Notes under the pieces: model-generated
The model's database searches: none
What the model was told of the DNA's origin: nothing
Seen by the model: the letters and a program-made list of their open reading frames with translations, nothing else
In this document: positions 49,729 through 58,786 of the stretch, piece after piece
Layout: each line of letters opens with the position of its first letter
Numbering within the stretch: the first letter of the stretch is position 1
Assembly (NCBI RefSeq): GCF_900116195.1
Contig: NZ_FOZW01000013.1
Coordinates: 163,098-227,097 of the forward strand
Direction: 5' to 3'
Source: Alloyangia pacifica
GTDB taxonomy: Bacteria; Pseudomonadota; Alphaproteobacteria; Rhodobacterales; Rhodobacteraceae
Length of the DNA stretch: 64,000 bases
Position numbers and translations under genes: made by a program

Positions 49729-50307
49729 ATGATCGACCTATCGCCGCCGTACCGGCTTGCCACGCCGGAAGATGCACAGGAACTTGCGGAGCTGGTGAAT
49801 TTCGCCGGGAATGGTCTGCCGCTGCACCTCTGGCGCGAGCTGGCGGAGGAAGGCCAGGACCCCTGGGAGGTCGGGCGCCAGCGCCAGGCCGAGAGGACCC
49901 GCGATGGGCAGGCCGTGGTCGTGGATTTCGGCGCGGGCGCGGTGGCCGCGCTGACCGGCTACCCGATCGACGCCGCGCCGGAGCCGGTGCCCGATGATCT
50001 GCCCGCCGTTTTCCGACCGCTGCAGGAGCTGGAGAACGAGGCGCCGGGCAGCTGGTACGTAAACGTGCTGGCCTGCTTTCCCGAGCATCGCGGTATGGGC
50101 CTCGGCTCCGGCCTGCTGCGCCTGGCCGAGCAGATCGCCGGTGCCGAGGGACTGGAACGCATGAGCATCATCGTCGCCGGTGACAACGAGGGCGCTCGGC
50201 GGCTTTACGAGCGGCAGGGCTACACCGAGACGGCACGCCGGCCCTGCGTGCATGGCAACTGGCAGAGCGACCTCGAGGAGTGGGTGCTCCTGGTAAAGAC
50301 GATCTGA
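49729..50307 (+). CDS. GNAT-family N-acetyltransferase
   Basis: This 192-aa protein has the acetyl-CoA loop region FPEHRGMGLGSGLL and the late NEGARRLYERQGYTE segment of GNAT enzymes. ATG 49729 follows GGGGAGG. It converges with the FMN reductase gene. Substrate unknown. Confidence 0.88.
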   Translation: MIDLSPPYRLATPEDAQELAELVNFAGNGLPLHLWRELAEEGQDPWEVGRQRQAERTRDGQAVVVDFGAGAVAALTGYPIDAAPEPVPDDLPAVFRPLQELENEAPGSWYVNVLACFPEHRGMGLGSGLLRLAEQIAGAEGLERMSIIVAGDNEGARRLYERQGYTETARRPCVHGNWQSDLEEWVLLVKTI

Positions 50308-50311
50308 TGGG

Positions 50312-50854
50312 TTATTTCAGGGTCGCGGCGAAGCTCGCCAGAAGACCGGTTAGCTGGTCGCGTACGGTCTCATCTGTCAGGTTTCCCGCCTCGTCAAAGG
50401 CTTTTCCAGCCCGCGACGCCATCAGCTTGCTGCCGAACCACGGCTGCGCGCCGAGCTGACGCAATACCGGAAGCCAGTGGCTTTGCGACAGGATCGTGCC
50501 AAAGCCGCCCGGCGAGGCACCGATCAGGGCCACCGGTTTGCCCCGGAAGGCCTTGCCGCCTTCGCCGCGGGACATCCAGTCGATGGCGTTCTTGAACACC
50601 CCCGGGATGCCGCCGTTGTACTCGGGGGTGACCAGCAGCAGCCCGCTCGCTTCGGCCAGTTGCGCCTGCAGCGTCTTTACCGCCACGGGCAGCCCTTCGG
50701 CGGCCTCGTCGTCGGCGTTGAACAGCGGCACCTCGTGGATCGAGCCGGGCAGAACCGGGCACTCCCCGGGCGCGACCTCCATCGCGGCGCGCAGCAGGCC
50801 GGCATTGTAGGAGGCGGCGCGTAGGCTGCCGCAGAGGCCGAGAATTCGGGGCAT
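50312..50854 (-). CDS. NADPH-dependent FMN reductase-like flavoprotein
   Basis: This 180-aa protein has the flavodoxin-like motifs GLCGSLRAASYNAGLL and TPEYNGGIPGVFKNAIDW of the NADPH-dependent FMN/quinone/chromate reductase family. It could supply reduced FMN to flavin monooxygenases such as the LLM enzyme, though it is not linked to it. Confidence 0.92.
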   Translation of the reverse strand: MPRILGLCGSLRAASYNAGLLRAAMEVAPGECPVLPGSIHEVPLFNADDEAAEGLPVAVKTLQAQLAEASGLLLVTPEYNGGIPGVFKNAIDWMSRGEGGKAFRGKPVALIGASPGGFGTILSQSHWLPVLRQLGAQPWFGSKLMASRAGKAFDEAGNLTDETVRDQLTGLLASFAATLK

Positions 50855-50940
50855 GGGTCAGTCCTTCCGCTGGGTCAGCGACAGCATGACGCGCGGCCGG
50901 CCATCGGGCAAGACCTTGACGGGATGGAAAAAGCGACCGG

Positions 50941-51384
50941 TCAGTCGAACTTGCGCGAGGGGGCGAGCACCTTGGCCTCGCCGACCAGCACCGGCTTGCC
51001 GTCGACCGAGCACTTGCAGTCCAGCATCACCCGGCGTTTCGAGAAGTCGATCTCGGTCACCGTCACCTCTGCCAGCACCGTGTCGCCGGGACGCACGGGG
51101 CCGATGAATTTCAGCGTCTGGCCAAGGTAGACCGTGCCGTGGCCGGGAAGCTGTTCGCCGATCACTGCCGAGATCAGCCCGGCGGTGAGCATGCCATGGG
51201 CAATTCGCCCCTCGAAGATCGTGTCCTGAGCGTAGGCGTCGTCGAGATGCACCGGGTTATGGTCGGTCGAGACCTCGGCAAAGAGGGCGATGTCGCGATC
51301 GGTCACCTGCTTGCGCAGGTGGCGCGACATGCCCATCTCGATGTCCTCGATGCAGATCGTCCCGCGGGGCAGGTTGTCGAGCAT
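50941..51384 (-). CDS. MaoC-family (R)-specific enoyl-CoA hydratase
   Basis: This 147-aa hotdog-fold protein has the MaoC motif DRDIALFAEVSTDHNPVHLD with catalytic Asp and His, and GRIAHGMLTAGLIS. It hydrates trans-2-enoyl-CoA to (R)-3-hydroxyacyl-CoA, as in PHA supply (PhaJ-like). The start at 51384 has GGAGGAG upstream; an in-frame ATG at 51396 is the alternative. Confidence 0.9.
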   Translation of the reverse strand: MLDNLPRGTICIEDIEMGMSRHLRKQVTDRDIALFAEVSTDHNPVHLDDAYAQDTIFEGRIAHGMLTAGLISAVIGEQLPGHGTVYLGQTLKFIGPVRPGDTVLAEVTVTEIDFSKRRVMLDCKCSVDGKPVLVGEAKVLAPSRKFD

Positions 51385-51399
51385 CTTCTCCTCCATGAT

Positions 51400-51467
51400 C
51401 TGCGGTCCGGTAATAAATAGGCGCCATTTTGGCGTCTCTTGGTAATTTTATTACTTCGCGACCGCAG
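51400..51467. promoter_or_regulatory. Long interrupted hairpin between a HAD gene and maoC
   Basis: CTGCGGTC (51400-51407) pairs with GACCGCAG (51460-51467), TAATAAA (51411-51417) with TTTATTA (51447-51453) and CGCCA with TGGCG around a TTTT loop (51422-51434). This is an AT-rich bulged stem in the 109-bp space, likely a terminator or a leader structure. Confidence 0.55.
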
Positions 51468-51493
51468 AAAATCAAGGGGGAAATTTGTACCTT

Positions 51494-52366
51494 TCAGCGT
51501 AGGAAGCCGATCGAGTAGGTGGGCTCCATCTGCTGCTCGGAAAGGTAGCGCTCGAGCGCCTCTGCCTCGGGCTGCTCGGTCGTCGCCGTCTCCTTCGCTG
51601 CGAGCCCGCCGGTGATGAACAGCGAGTCGAGGTCCTCGCCCACCGCGCCGAGGATGTCGGTGCGGATGCCGTCGCCGATGCAGAGGATGGCACTGTCGGG
51701 GACCGTGCGGTCGATCTCGGCGAGGCGGCGGCGCGCCAGGTCGTAGACCGGCGGATGCGGCTTGCCGAAGTAGAGGCTCTCGCCGCCCATCTCGGTGTAG
51801 AGCTGCGCCACCGCGCCGGCGCACCATTCCCGGGTCTCGCCGCGGTCCACCACGATGTCGGGGTTGGCGCAGAGCAGCTTCATGCCCTTCTGCTTGGCGT
51901 AGAGCAGCTGCGGGCGCAGCTCGGAGGGATCGGCCTGCGCATCGAACGGGCCGCAGCAGACGATGCCCTCTGCCTCTTCCAGCGCCACGCGTTCGATCTC
52001 CAGCGGGTTCTCCAGCAGCTTGATCGGCTCGAAGAAGGGTTCGTCGAACTCGGTGCCCATGAAGTACACTTTCTGCCCGACCTCGCCGCGGAACATGGCA
52101 ACGCGGGCGCTGTCGCCGGAGGTGGCGATATTGTCCCAGGCGTCCTCGGGCACGCCGAAGACCTCGAGTTGCTTGACCACCTCGTGGCGGGACCGCGGCG
52201 CGTTGGTCAGCAGCACCACGGTGCCGCCCTGGGCGCGGAAGGCGCGCAAAGCCTCGATGGCCGCCGGGAAGGCCTTCACGCCGTCATGCACGCAGCCCCA
52301 GAGGTCGACGAAGGCCGCCTCGTAATTCTGCGAGATCTCGGAAAGCGACTGGATGATGCGGGTCAT
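51494..52366 (-). CDS. HAD hydrolase, TIGR01459 subfamily
   Basis: This 290-aa protein has a HAD-IIA layout (VDLWGCVHDGVKAF with the nucleophile Asp, LLTNAPRS, GKPHPPVYDLA, CIGDGIRTDILGA). It resembles NagD-like phosphatases of unknown substrate. Confidence 0.9.
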   Translation of the reverse strand: MTRIIQSLSEISQNYEAAFVDLWGCVHDGVKAFPAAIEALRAFRAQGGTVVLLTNAPRSRHEVVKQLEVFGVPEDAWDNIATSGDSARVAMFRGEVGQKVYFMGTEFDEPFFEPIKLLENPLEIERVALEEAEGIVCCGPFDAQADPSELRPQLLYAKQKGMKLLCANPDIVVDRGETREWCAGAVAQLYTEMGGESLYFGKPHPPVYDLARRRLAEIDRTVPDSAILCIGDGIRTDILGAVGEDLDSLFITGGLAAKETATTEQPEAEALERYLSEQQMEPTYSIGFLR

Positions 52367-52447
52367 GGGAAGCCTTTGTCGGACTTTGGATTGAGAGGTT
52401 TGCGCCCTTGATAGGGCAGCGCGGGCGGTGAGGCCAGCGCCGAGCGA

Positions 52448-53314
52448 TCAGAGGTGGGGCGTGACGGTATAGCCGAAGCTGGCGCTGTCCCCGGGGGCGA
52501 GGCTGAGGGCGCCGGGCCGCTCCGAGAGCTGCGCCGAGCCGCCAAGGGGGGCGTGCATCCCGTGCCAGGGCTCGACGCAGAGGAAGGGCGCGCCGGGCTT
52601 CTGCCAAAGGGCGAGGAAGGGCAGGTTGTCGAAGGTGAAATCGAGCCGCGGGCCATCCTCGGTGCCGTAGCTGAGTTCCGTGCCCGCGCCCTCGGGGAAG
52701 ATCATCGCGTCGGCCTCGAACTGTGCGTGGGCGAGGGTGAGCTCGCCCTTGCTGAAGGGCGAGGGCAGGCGGGTCTCGGGCAGGCGGCTGCCCTCGAGCC
52801 GGGCCAGCGCCGGCTCGGCGCCATCGGCCAGCGTCACGCCGTGCGGCCGCCCCTCGGCGCCGGGCAGCGGCCAGGCGAAGGCGGGATGGAAGCCGAGGCA
52901 GAAGGGGAGCGGCGTATCGCCGGTGTTGCTGACCTCGGCGGTCACCTTGAGCGTGCCGCTCTCCAGCGCGTGGGTGATCGCCAGACGGAAGGCAAAAGGA
53001 TACTGCGCCCGCGTCGCCTCATCGTCGGTCAGCACGTGGCGGCAGGAGGTTGCGGTGCGTTCTTCGAGCGAAAAGCTGCGACGCCGGGCAAATCCGTGTT
53101 GGCCCATCTCCGCCTCGAAGTCGGCAATGCGCAGGCGGCCTTCGGGCGCGGGGCCGACGATGGGAAAGAGGATCGGGGCGCGGCCGGACCACCACTGCGG
53201 GTCGCCCTGCCAGAGCAGTTCTTGCCCGGCCCTGGAGAAACTCTGCATCTCGGCACCGAGCGGGGCGACGGTGAGCATGAGATCGGCGTCGGAGAGGGTG
53301 ACGGTTTCGGTCAT
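52448..53314 (-). CDS. Aldose 1-epimerase family protein
   Basis: This 288-aa protein has the galactose mutarotase-like fold (TVAPLGAEMQSFSRAGQELLW, GFHPAFAWPLP, FLCVEPWHGM). It may interconvert sugar or hexose-phosphate anomers. It lies between the HAD and pyrophosphatase genes on the same strand. Confidence 0.88.
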   Translation of the reverse strand: MTETVTLSDADLMLTVAPLGAEMQSFSRAGQELLWQGDPQWWSGRAPILFPIVGPAPEGRLRIADFEAEMGQHGFARRRSFSLEERTATSCRHVLTDDEATRAQYPFAFRLAITHALESGTLKVTAEVSNTGDTPLPFCLGFHPAFAWPLPGAEGRPHGVTLADGAEPALARLEGSRLPETRLPSPFSKGELTLAHAQFEADAMIFPEGAGTELSYGTEDGPRLDFTFDNLPFLALWQKPGAPFLCVEPWHGMHAPLGGSAQLSERPGALSLAPGDSASFGYTVTPHL

Positions 53315-53439
53315 GGGGAGGCTCCGGGGGCTGGACGCGGGAGGAACGGGAAAGGACTGAACTCGGGGGACTTTCTGCCCCGCCGCGGACTTGCGCGCAA
53401 CCGTGGCCGGTCATCGGCGAAACCCGCGGTCGAAACATG

Positions 53440-53464
53440 AAAAAGGGCACCCGCCGGGGTGCCC
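53440..53464 (-). terminator. Rho-independent terminator of ppaC
   Basis: GGGCACCC-GCCG-GGGTGCCC (53445-53464) is flanked on the minus strand by a U-tract (complement of 53440-53444), 26 bp past the ppaC stop. Confidence 0.9.
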
Positions 53465-53490
53465 TTCGATGCCTGGCGCGATGTGATCGC

Positions 53491-54411
53491 TCAGACCTTC
53501 AGGTTCGGGATGATCTGCTTCTTGCGCGACATGACGCCCGGCAGCACCACCAGATCGCCCTCGACCGTCGCGCCGAAGCTCTTTTCGGCGACAGTCTTCA
53601 CCAGATCGTTCGGCACCAGCAGCGTTGCTTCTTCCTTCAGGATGTCCACCACGAAGAGCAGCACCTCGTCGACGCCATCTTCGGCGGCCACGGTCTTGAA
53701 GCTCTCCATCAGGCTGTCCTTGCGGCCCAGCGGGATCTCGGGCGCGGTGGTTTCCAGTACCGAGACACGGAACTTGGTGCCGCCGACCTCGTATTCCTTG
53801 CTGTCCATGCGGATCAGCTCGGCGTCGGAGAATTCGGACACGTCCGACTTGGCGGCGAACATCTCCACGGCGAAGTCGGGGATGTCCACGCCGAGATCGG
53901 CGGCCAGCGTTTCGGCCACCGCGCGGTCATGCGGCGTGGTGGTCGGCGAGCGGAAGGCCAGCGTGTCGGACAGGATGCAGGTCAGCGCCGCGCCCTTGAT
54001 CGCCTCGGGCATCTTCACGAAGTCCTTGCCCATCAGGTCGACCATGATGGTGGCGGTGCAGGCCAGCGGGCGCACGGTGATGTCGATCGGGCCCTTGGTT
54101 TCCAGTCCGCCGACCAGTTTGTGGTGGTCGATGATGGCGCGGATGTCGGCGCTGTTGATCGAGGCCGGCAACTCGGCAGGGTTGTTGGTATCGACGATCA
54201 CCACGGGGGCATCGGCCTCGACGTCGGTGATGATCTCGGGCTTCTCGAGGCCCCAGTGCTCCAGCATGAAGGCGGCTTCGGTGTTCGGCTCGCCCAGCAG
54301 CACGGGCTTGGCCGCCTCGCCCTTCACCTCGTTCAGATACCACGACCAGATGATCGGGCTGCCGGTGGAGTCGGTGTCGGGGGACTTGTGGCCAAATACC
54401 AGGGTGGTCAT
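53491..54411 (-). CDS. ppaC: Manganese-dependent inorganic pyrophosphatase
   Basis: This 306-aa DHH-family protein has GHKSPDTDS, VDTNNPAELP, IIDHHKL and the C-terminal SRKKQIIP motif. It hydrolyses PPi to phosphate using Mn2+. AAGGAG lies upstream of ATG 54411. A strong terminator follows. Confidence 0.95.
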   Translation of the reverse strand: MTTLVFGHKSPDTDSTGSPIIWSWYLNEVKGEAAKPVLLGEPNTEAAFMLEHWGLEKPEIITDVEADAPVVIVDTNNPAELPASINSADIRAIIDHHKLVGGLETKGPIDITVRPLACTATIMVDLMGKDFVKMPEAIKGAALTCILSDTLAFRSPTTTPHDRAVAETLAADLGVDIPDFAVEMFAAKSDVSEFSDAELIRMDSKEYEVGGTKFRVSVLETTAPEIPLGRKDSLMESFKTVAAEDGVDEVLLFVVDILKEEATLLVPNDLVKTVAEKSFGATVEGDLVVLPGVMSRKKQIIPNLKV

Positions 54412-54616
54412 GCGGAAAAACTCCTTGGGGGCATATGGGGGTGCCTCTGGGAAGCACCCGGGTGCATTGCGGCTTTCGCGTGGGGTTATAGGCAGATGGC
54501 CGGGGCTTGTCACGCCGACAAATGCTGCGTCTGCAGCCTCGTTTGCGCAAACCCTGGCGGTGCCATGGAACCGCAGGGGGCAGGCTGCGTTGTGTGCCCC
54601 ATAAGGAGGAAACACG

Positions 54617-54829
54617 ATGAGTTTCATGACCAGCCCGCGCACCATCGACGCCGCCATGGACGTGCCGCCCGATCCGCGCCAGCCAATGACCGCCGAACAG
54701 GAAGCCCGCCTGCGCGAGCTGTCGCAGCGAGCCGGCGAGACGTTCGACGCCGAGCTGACCCTGTGGCAGGCCGGCCGGCGGATCGCCGAGCTCGAGGACC
54801 TGGCGGGCACCACGCCTCCGGCCGTCTGA
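54617..54829 (+). CDS. DUF3072 small protein
   Basis: This 70-aa protein matches DUF3072 (PMTAEQEARLRELSQRAGE, then LTLWQAGRRIAELE). Preceded by AAGGAGG. Acidic and helical; function unknown. Confidence 0.85.
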   Translation: MSFMTSPRTIDAAMDVPPDPRQPMTAEQEARLRELSQRAGETFDAELTLWQAGRRIAELEDLAGTTPPAV

Positions 54830-54973
54830 GGCGCCAAGCCAGACCGATCCAACCTTGGCGCAGCGGGCGGCTCCCCGCCCGTTCCAACATAGGCGTGATG
54901 CGGCCTCCGGTGTTTTTCGTTTACCGGCTGTCGAAATCCTGATACCCGGCCCCCGAGCCCGCATGGGCAGATT

Positions 54974-54987
54974 GTTCAACGTTGAAC
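54974..54987. promoter_or_regulatory. 14-bp palindrome upstream of maeB
   Basis: GTTCAACGTTGAAC is a perfect palindrome 25 bp before the maeB start, in a good position to be an operator overlapping the promoter or 5' UTR. No cognate regulator is adjacent. Confidence 0.5.
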
Positions 54988-55011
54988 CATCTTCGTTGGG
55001 AGGCCTACGAC

Positions 55012-57291
55012 ATGACCGATACCGCTCAGGAGAGCCTGCGCCAGGCGGCACTCTTCTATCACGAAAACCCCAAGCCCGGAAAACTCGAGGTCCGTGCCAC
55101 CAAGCCTTTGGCGAACGGTCGCGATCTCAGCCGTGCCTATTCCCCCGGCGTTGCCGAGGCCTGCCTCGAGATCAAGGCCGACCCCGCCAACGCCGCGCGC
55201 TACACTTCGCGCGGGAACCTCGTCGCGGTGGTGTCGAACGGCACTGCGGTGCTGGGCCTTGGCAATATCGGCCCGCTGGCGTCGAAGCCGGTGATGGAGG
55301 GCAAGGCGGTTCTCTTCAAGAAATTCGCCAACATCGACTGCTTCGACCTCGAATTGAACGAGCCCGATCCCGTGAAGCTGGCCGAGATCGTCTGCGCGCT
55401 CGAGCCGACCTTCGGCGCGATCAACCTCGAGGACATCAAGGCTCCCGACTGTTTCATCGTCGAGAAGATCTGCCGCGAGCGGATGAACATCCCCGTTTTC
55501 CATGACGACCAGCACGGCACCGCCATCGTGGTGGGCGCGGCCGCGACCAACGCGCTGCACGTCGCCGGCAAGTCCTTCGAGGATATCAAGATCGTCTCGA
55601 CCGGTGGCGGCGCGGCGGGCATCGCCTGCCTCAACATGCTGATCAAACTGGGCGTCAAGCGCGAGAACATCTGGCTCTGCGACATCCACGGGCTCGTCTA
55701 CGAGGGCCGCGAGGAGGACATGAACCCGCAGAAGGCGGCCTTTGCGCAACCTTCCGACAAGCGCACGCTGGACGATGTGATCGAGGGTGCGGACCTCTTC
55801 CTCGGCCTGTCGGGGCCGGGCGTGCTGAAGCCCGAGCAGGTGGCGAAGATGACCGCCCGCCCGATCATCTTCGCGCTGGCCAACCCGACGCCCGAGATCA
55901 TGCCCGACCTCGCGCGCAGCGTGGCACCCGATGCGATCATCGCCACCGGCCGCAGCGACTTCCCGAACCAGGTCAACAACGTCCTGTGCTTCCCCTTCAT
56001 CTTCCGCGGCGCGCTTGACGTCGGCGCGACCGAGATCAACGATGCCATGCAGGTCGCCTGCGTCGAAGGCATCGCGGCGCTGGCCCGGGCCACCACCTCG
56101 GCGGAGGCCGCCGCCGCCTATCACGGCGAGCAGCTGACCTTCGGGGCGGACTACCTGATCCCCAAACCCTTCGACCCGCGCCTTTCGGCGGTGGTGTCCT
56201 CGGCCGTCGCCAAGGCGGCCATGGAAACCGGTGTGGCCGCGCGTCCGGTCGAAGACCTGAAGGCCTATAAGGACAGCCTCAACGCCTCGGTGTTCAAGTC
56301 CGCCCTGCTGATGCGCCCGGTCTTCGAGGCCGCCGCTACCGCAGCGCGCAAGATCGTCTTCGCCGAGGGCGAGGACGAGCGCGTGCTGCGCGCGGCGCAG
56401 GCGATCCTGGAGGAAACCACCGAGACGCCGATCCTCATCGGCCGCCCCGAGGTGCTGGAGATGCGCTGCGAGCGGCTTGGCCTGACGGTCCGCCCGGGCA
56501 AGGACTTCCACGTGGTGAACCCCGAAAATGACCCGCGCTACCGGGACTATTGGGAAACCTATCACGGGATCATGGCGCGCCGCGGCGTGACACCGGATCT
56601 GGCCCGCGCGGTGATGCGCACCAACCTGACAGCCATCGGCGCGGTGATGGTGCATCGCGGAGAGGCCGACAGCCTGATCTGCGGCACCTTCGGCGAGTAT
56701 CGCTGGCACCTGAACTATGTGACGCAGGTTTTGGGCAGCGAGCGAGCGCAGCCGCACGGCGCGCTGTCGATGATGATCCTCGAGGACGGCCCGCTGTTCA
56801 TCACCGACACGCAGATCTGGATCGAGCCCACCCCCGAGCAGATCGCGCTGACGGCGATCGGCGCCGCCCGCCACGTGCGGCGCTTCGGTCTCGAGCCCAA
56901 GGTCGCCCTTTGCTCGCGCTCGCAGTTCGGCAACCACGCCGACGGCTCCGGCCCGCGCATCCGCAAGGCGCTGGAGATTCTCGACAGCGCGCCGCGGGAC
57001 TTCGTCTACGAGGGCGAGATGCACGTGGACAGCGCGCTCGACCCCGATCTTCGCGAGCGCCTGCTGCCGAATGGCCGGATGCAGGGCGCGGCGAACGTAC
57101 TGGTCTTCGCCGAGGCCGATGCCGCCTCGGGCGTGCGCAACATCCTCAAGGTGAAGGCGGGCGGCCTCGAAGTCGGTCCGATCCTGATGGGCATGGGCAA
57201 CCGCGCGCATATCGTGACCCCGTCGATCACCGCGCGCGGGCTGCTCAACATGGCCGCCGTCGCCGGCACCCCGGTGGCGCACTACGGATGA
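55012..57291 (+). CDS. maeB: NADP-dependent malic enzyme with phosphotransacetylase-like domain
   Basis: This 759-aa protein has an N-terminal malic enzyme ([24 protein letters not shown](P)-binding [14 protein letters not shown]; about residues 1-430) and a C-terminal phosphotransacetylase-like domain (about 440-759) typical of MaeB. It decarboxylates malate to pyruvate with NADPH formation; the C-terminal domain is regulatory. AGGAG-like TTGGGAGG precedes the ATG. Confidence 0.96.
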   Translation: MTDTAQESLRQAALFYHENPKPGKLEVRATKPLANGRDLSRAYSPGVAEACLEIKADPANAARYTSRGNLVAVVSNGTAVLGLGNIGPLASKPVMEGKAVLFKKFANIDCFDLELNEPDPVKLAEIVCALEPTFGAINLEDIKAPDCFIVEKICRERMNIPVFHDDQHGTAIVVGAAATNALHVAGKSFEDIKIVSTGGGAAGIACLNMLIKLGVKRENIWLCDIHGLVYEGREEDMNPQKAAFAQPSDKRTLDDVIEGADLFLGLSGPGVLKPEQVAKMTARPIIFALANPTPEIMPDLARSVAPDAIIATGRSDFPNQVNNVLCFPFIFRGALDVGATEINDAMQVACVEGIAALARATTSAEAAAAYHGEQLTFGADYLIPKPFDPRLSAVVSSAVAKAAMETGVAARPVEDLKAYKDSLNASVFKSALLMRPVFEAAATAARKIVFAEGEDERVLRAAQAILEETTETPILIGRPEVLEMRCERLGLTVRPGKDFHVVNPENDPRYRDYWETYHGIMARRGVTPDLARAVMRTNLTAIGAVMVHRGEADSLICGTFGEYRWHLNYVTQVLGSERAQPHGALSMMILEDGPLFITDTQIWIEPTPEQIALTAIGAARHVRRFGLEPKVALCSRSQFGNHADGSGPRIRKALEILDSAPRDFVYEGEMHVDSALDPDLRERLLPNGRMQGAANVLVFAEADAASGVRNILKVKAGGLEVGPILMGMGNRAHIVTPSITARGLLNMAAVAGTPVAHYG

Positions 57292-57300
57292 CGTGATCTG

Positions 57301-57333
57301 GGCCGCGGCGAGGGAGTGGACCCCGCCGCGGCC
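57301..57333. terminator. Stem-loop between maeB and the Hint gene
   Basis: GGCCGCGGCG (57301-57310) and CGCCGCGGCC (57324-57333) form a perfect 10-bp stem between convergent genes. No U-tract; probable shared terminator. Confidence 0.6.
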
Positions 57334-57336
57334 GCT

Positions 57337-58311
57337 TCAGCCCGGCACCTCTTGCCGGGCCAGGAGACGCGCCTCGTAGCCGCGCAGGATCGGAGCAGCG
57401 GCTGGCACGCTGTCGATCCCCTCCCCAAGTCTTTCGTCGAACTCTCCGAATGCGGCCCGCTCGAAGCCGTGCCGTGCCGCACGGGCCGGGTGCAGGCTCT
57501 CGGCCGGCAGTCCGTTGGCGACCAGCACGGCGTGGCGATCACAGAGGATGTGATAGTAGGTCACCTCGGAAACCGAGCGATCGACCCTGATGGCCTCGCC
57601 ATCGGTCAGCCGCACGACCGGTGCCAGGCATTCGGCCTCGCCGAAGTAGAACTCGTTGAGGGCCGAGCGCACCAGCACGCGGTGCTGCTGCGAGAGCCAT
57701 GTGGGACGGTAGGGGTGGCCACGCCCGAAGGCATGCGCGTCAATCCGTACCGGGTGCCATTTCCGGTAAGCTGCCCGTGGAGGAATGCGCAACTGCATCT
57801 TCCCGACCCATTCGATCCTATGGCTCTCGCCGCCGAGGTCGACGACCCGGTCGCCCCGCGCGAGGGTCTCGATCGGCCTGCGTCCCTCCGGCGTGCGCAT
57901 GAGCGTCCCTGCGGTGAAGCAAAGCGGGGTGAAGACCTCGTAGGGCGTCGCGTCGATATCCACCACCAGAAACAGGTTCCCGAGCAGGTTCGGCTCCCCC
58001 TCGGGATAATGGAAGTAGATCTGTCCGCCGGCCTCGAAGACCACCACGGCAACCGGCGTTCCCAGGGACACTCCGAGGATGCCGAGATCGATCCCCGGGG
58101 TCACGGTGCCGCTGCCGATGAAACTGACCGGGTCACCGTCGAAGGTCGAGCTGCCGTCATCGCCGCTTCCGAGAATGCCATCGCCATCCTGAAGCGTTCC
58201 CGTGGCCGGGGTGCCGAAATCCGAAATCAGAAGATTTTGTTCTGACCCCAATAAAACCGCCGCGGCCACCGAGCCATTGTACGGCGAAACGGTTATCTCC
58301 TCTGTTGTCAT
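57337..58311 (-). CDS. Hint-domain (Hedgehog/intein-type) protein
   Basis: This 324-aa protein has a Gly/Asp-rich N-terminal domain (about residues 1-130, possibly secreted) and a C-terminal Hint domain starting at CFTAGTLMRT with the catalytic Cys, then WLSQQHRVLV and YYHILCDRHAVLVANG. Such Hint modules are common in Rhodobacterales. Some self-process; no terminal His-Asn splice junction is seen, so splicing is unlikely. No classic signal peptide. Its upstream region is AT-rich, unlike its neighbours. Confidence 0.85.
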   Translation of the reverse strand: MTTEEITVSPYNGSVAAAVLLGSEQNLLISDFGTPATGTLQDGDGILGSGDDGSSTFDGDPVSFIGSGTVTPGIDLGILGVSLGTPVAVVVFEAGGQIYFHYPEGEPNLLGNLFLVVDIDATPYEVFTPLCFTAGTLMRTPEGRRPIETLARGDRVVDLGGESHRIEWVGKMQLRIPPRAAYRKWHPVRIDAHAFGRGHPYRPTWLSQQHRVLVRSALNEFYFGEAECLAPVVRLTDGEAIRVDRSVSEVTYYHILCDRHAVLVANGLPAESLHPARAARHGFERAAFGEFDERLGEGIDSVPAAAPILRGYEARLLARQEVPG

Positions 58312-58350
58312 AGCGGCTCTCTACCTCCCTGCCTTTGTTATAATTTTTTG

Positions 58351-58409
58351 AGCAATAGCTCTCACGGCGAGCAATTGCGCATCAGGCAATAGCTCGCGGC
58401 TTGAGCAAT
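58351..58409. repeat. Four GCAAT repeats upstream of the Hint gene
   Basis: GCAAT occurs at 58352, 58371, 58386 and 58405 (spacing 19, 15 and 19 bp), three of them as AGCAAT, with nearby GAGC-AATA-GCTC and GCAATTGC dyads. They lie in the 475-bp AT-rich gap (58312-58786), 40-100 bp before the Hint start, and may be regulator sites. The middle of the gap (58430-58560) is very AT-rich and shows no gene. Confidence 0.4.
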
Positions 58410-58589
58410 TATTTATTTCTGGAACGGACCTCCTCCATTCGATTTAAATTTCGTGAACTAATTTAGATTCGTAAACACATTATTTTAAATGAATGTGATT
58501 TAATTATAATTACGGCTTTTGCATGTCACTAAAGTAGATAAATAGGACAGATGAATTGACATTTCTGGGTGCGCTCGAATCGGGGAAAA

Positions 58590-58670
58590 TTTGCAAAAAA
58601 GAGCGCGTTTTGCAGAAGAATTTGCAGCTTGAGCGGGTTTGCAAATTTCCCACCGGCCAATTTCGCAAAA
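58590..58670. promoter_or_regulatory. Cluster of TTTGCAAA-type boxes upstream of prpE
   Basis: TTTGCAAA occurs at 58590-58597 and 58638-58645, with near matches TTTGCAGA (58608), TTTGCAGC (58621) and TTTCGCAAAA (58661). ScfR-family regulators of short-chain acyl-CoA use (PccR, RamB) are known to bind paired TTTGCAA-type sites, which fits a propionyl-CoA synthetase gene 117 bp downstream. Binding is inferred. Confidence 0.65.
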
Positions 58671-58786
58671 ATCAGCAAACTTCTGCGTCCATCTGTCCCT
58701 GTGCGCGGTAACAGGCTTGCTCGAAGCAAGTTTCGGGTCCTATCAAATTGAGCACCGACGTGGAGACGGCGCTAGGAGGAGGCACC

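Noticed and set aside
54976..57282. A 768-aa antisense frame opposite maeB
   Set aside because: maeB is unambiguous on the plus strand; the antisense product is low-complexity.
58748..58786. Upstream TTG start for prpE
   Set aside because: No ribosome-binding site before it; ATG 58787 has AGGAGGA at good spacing and matches the usual family N-terminus.
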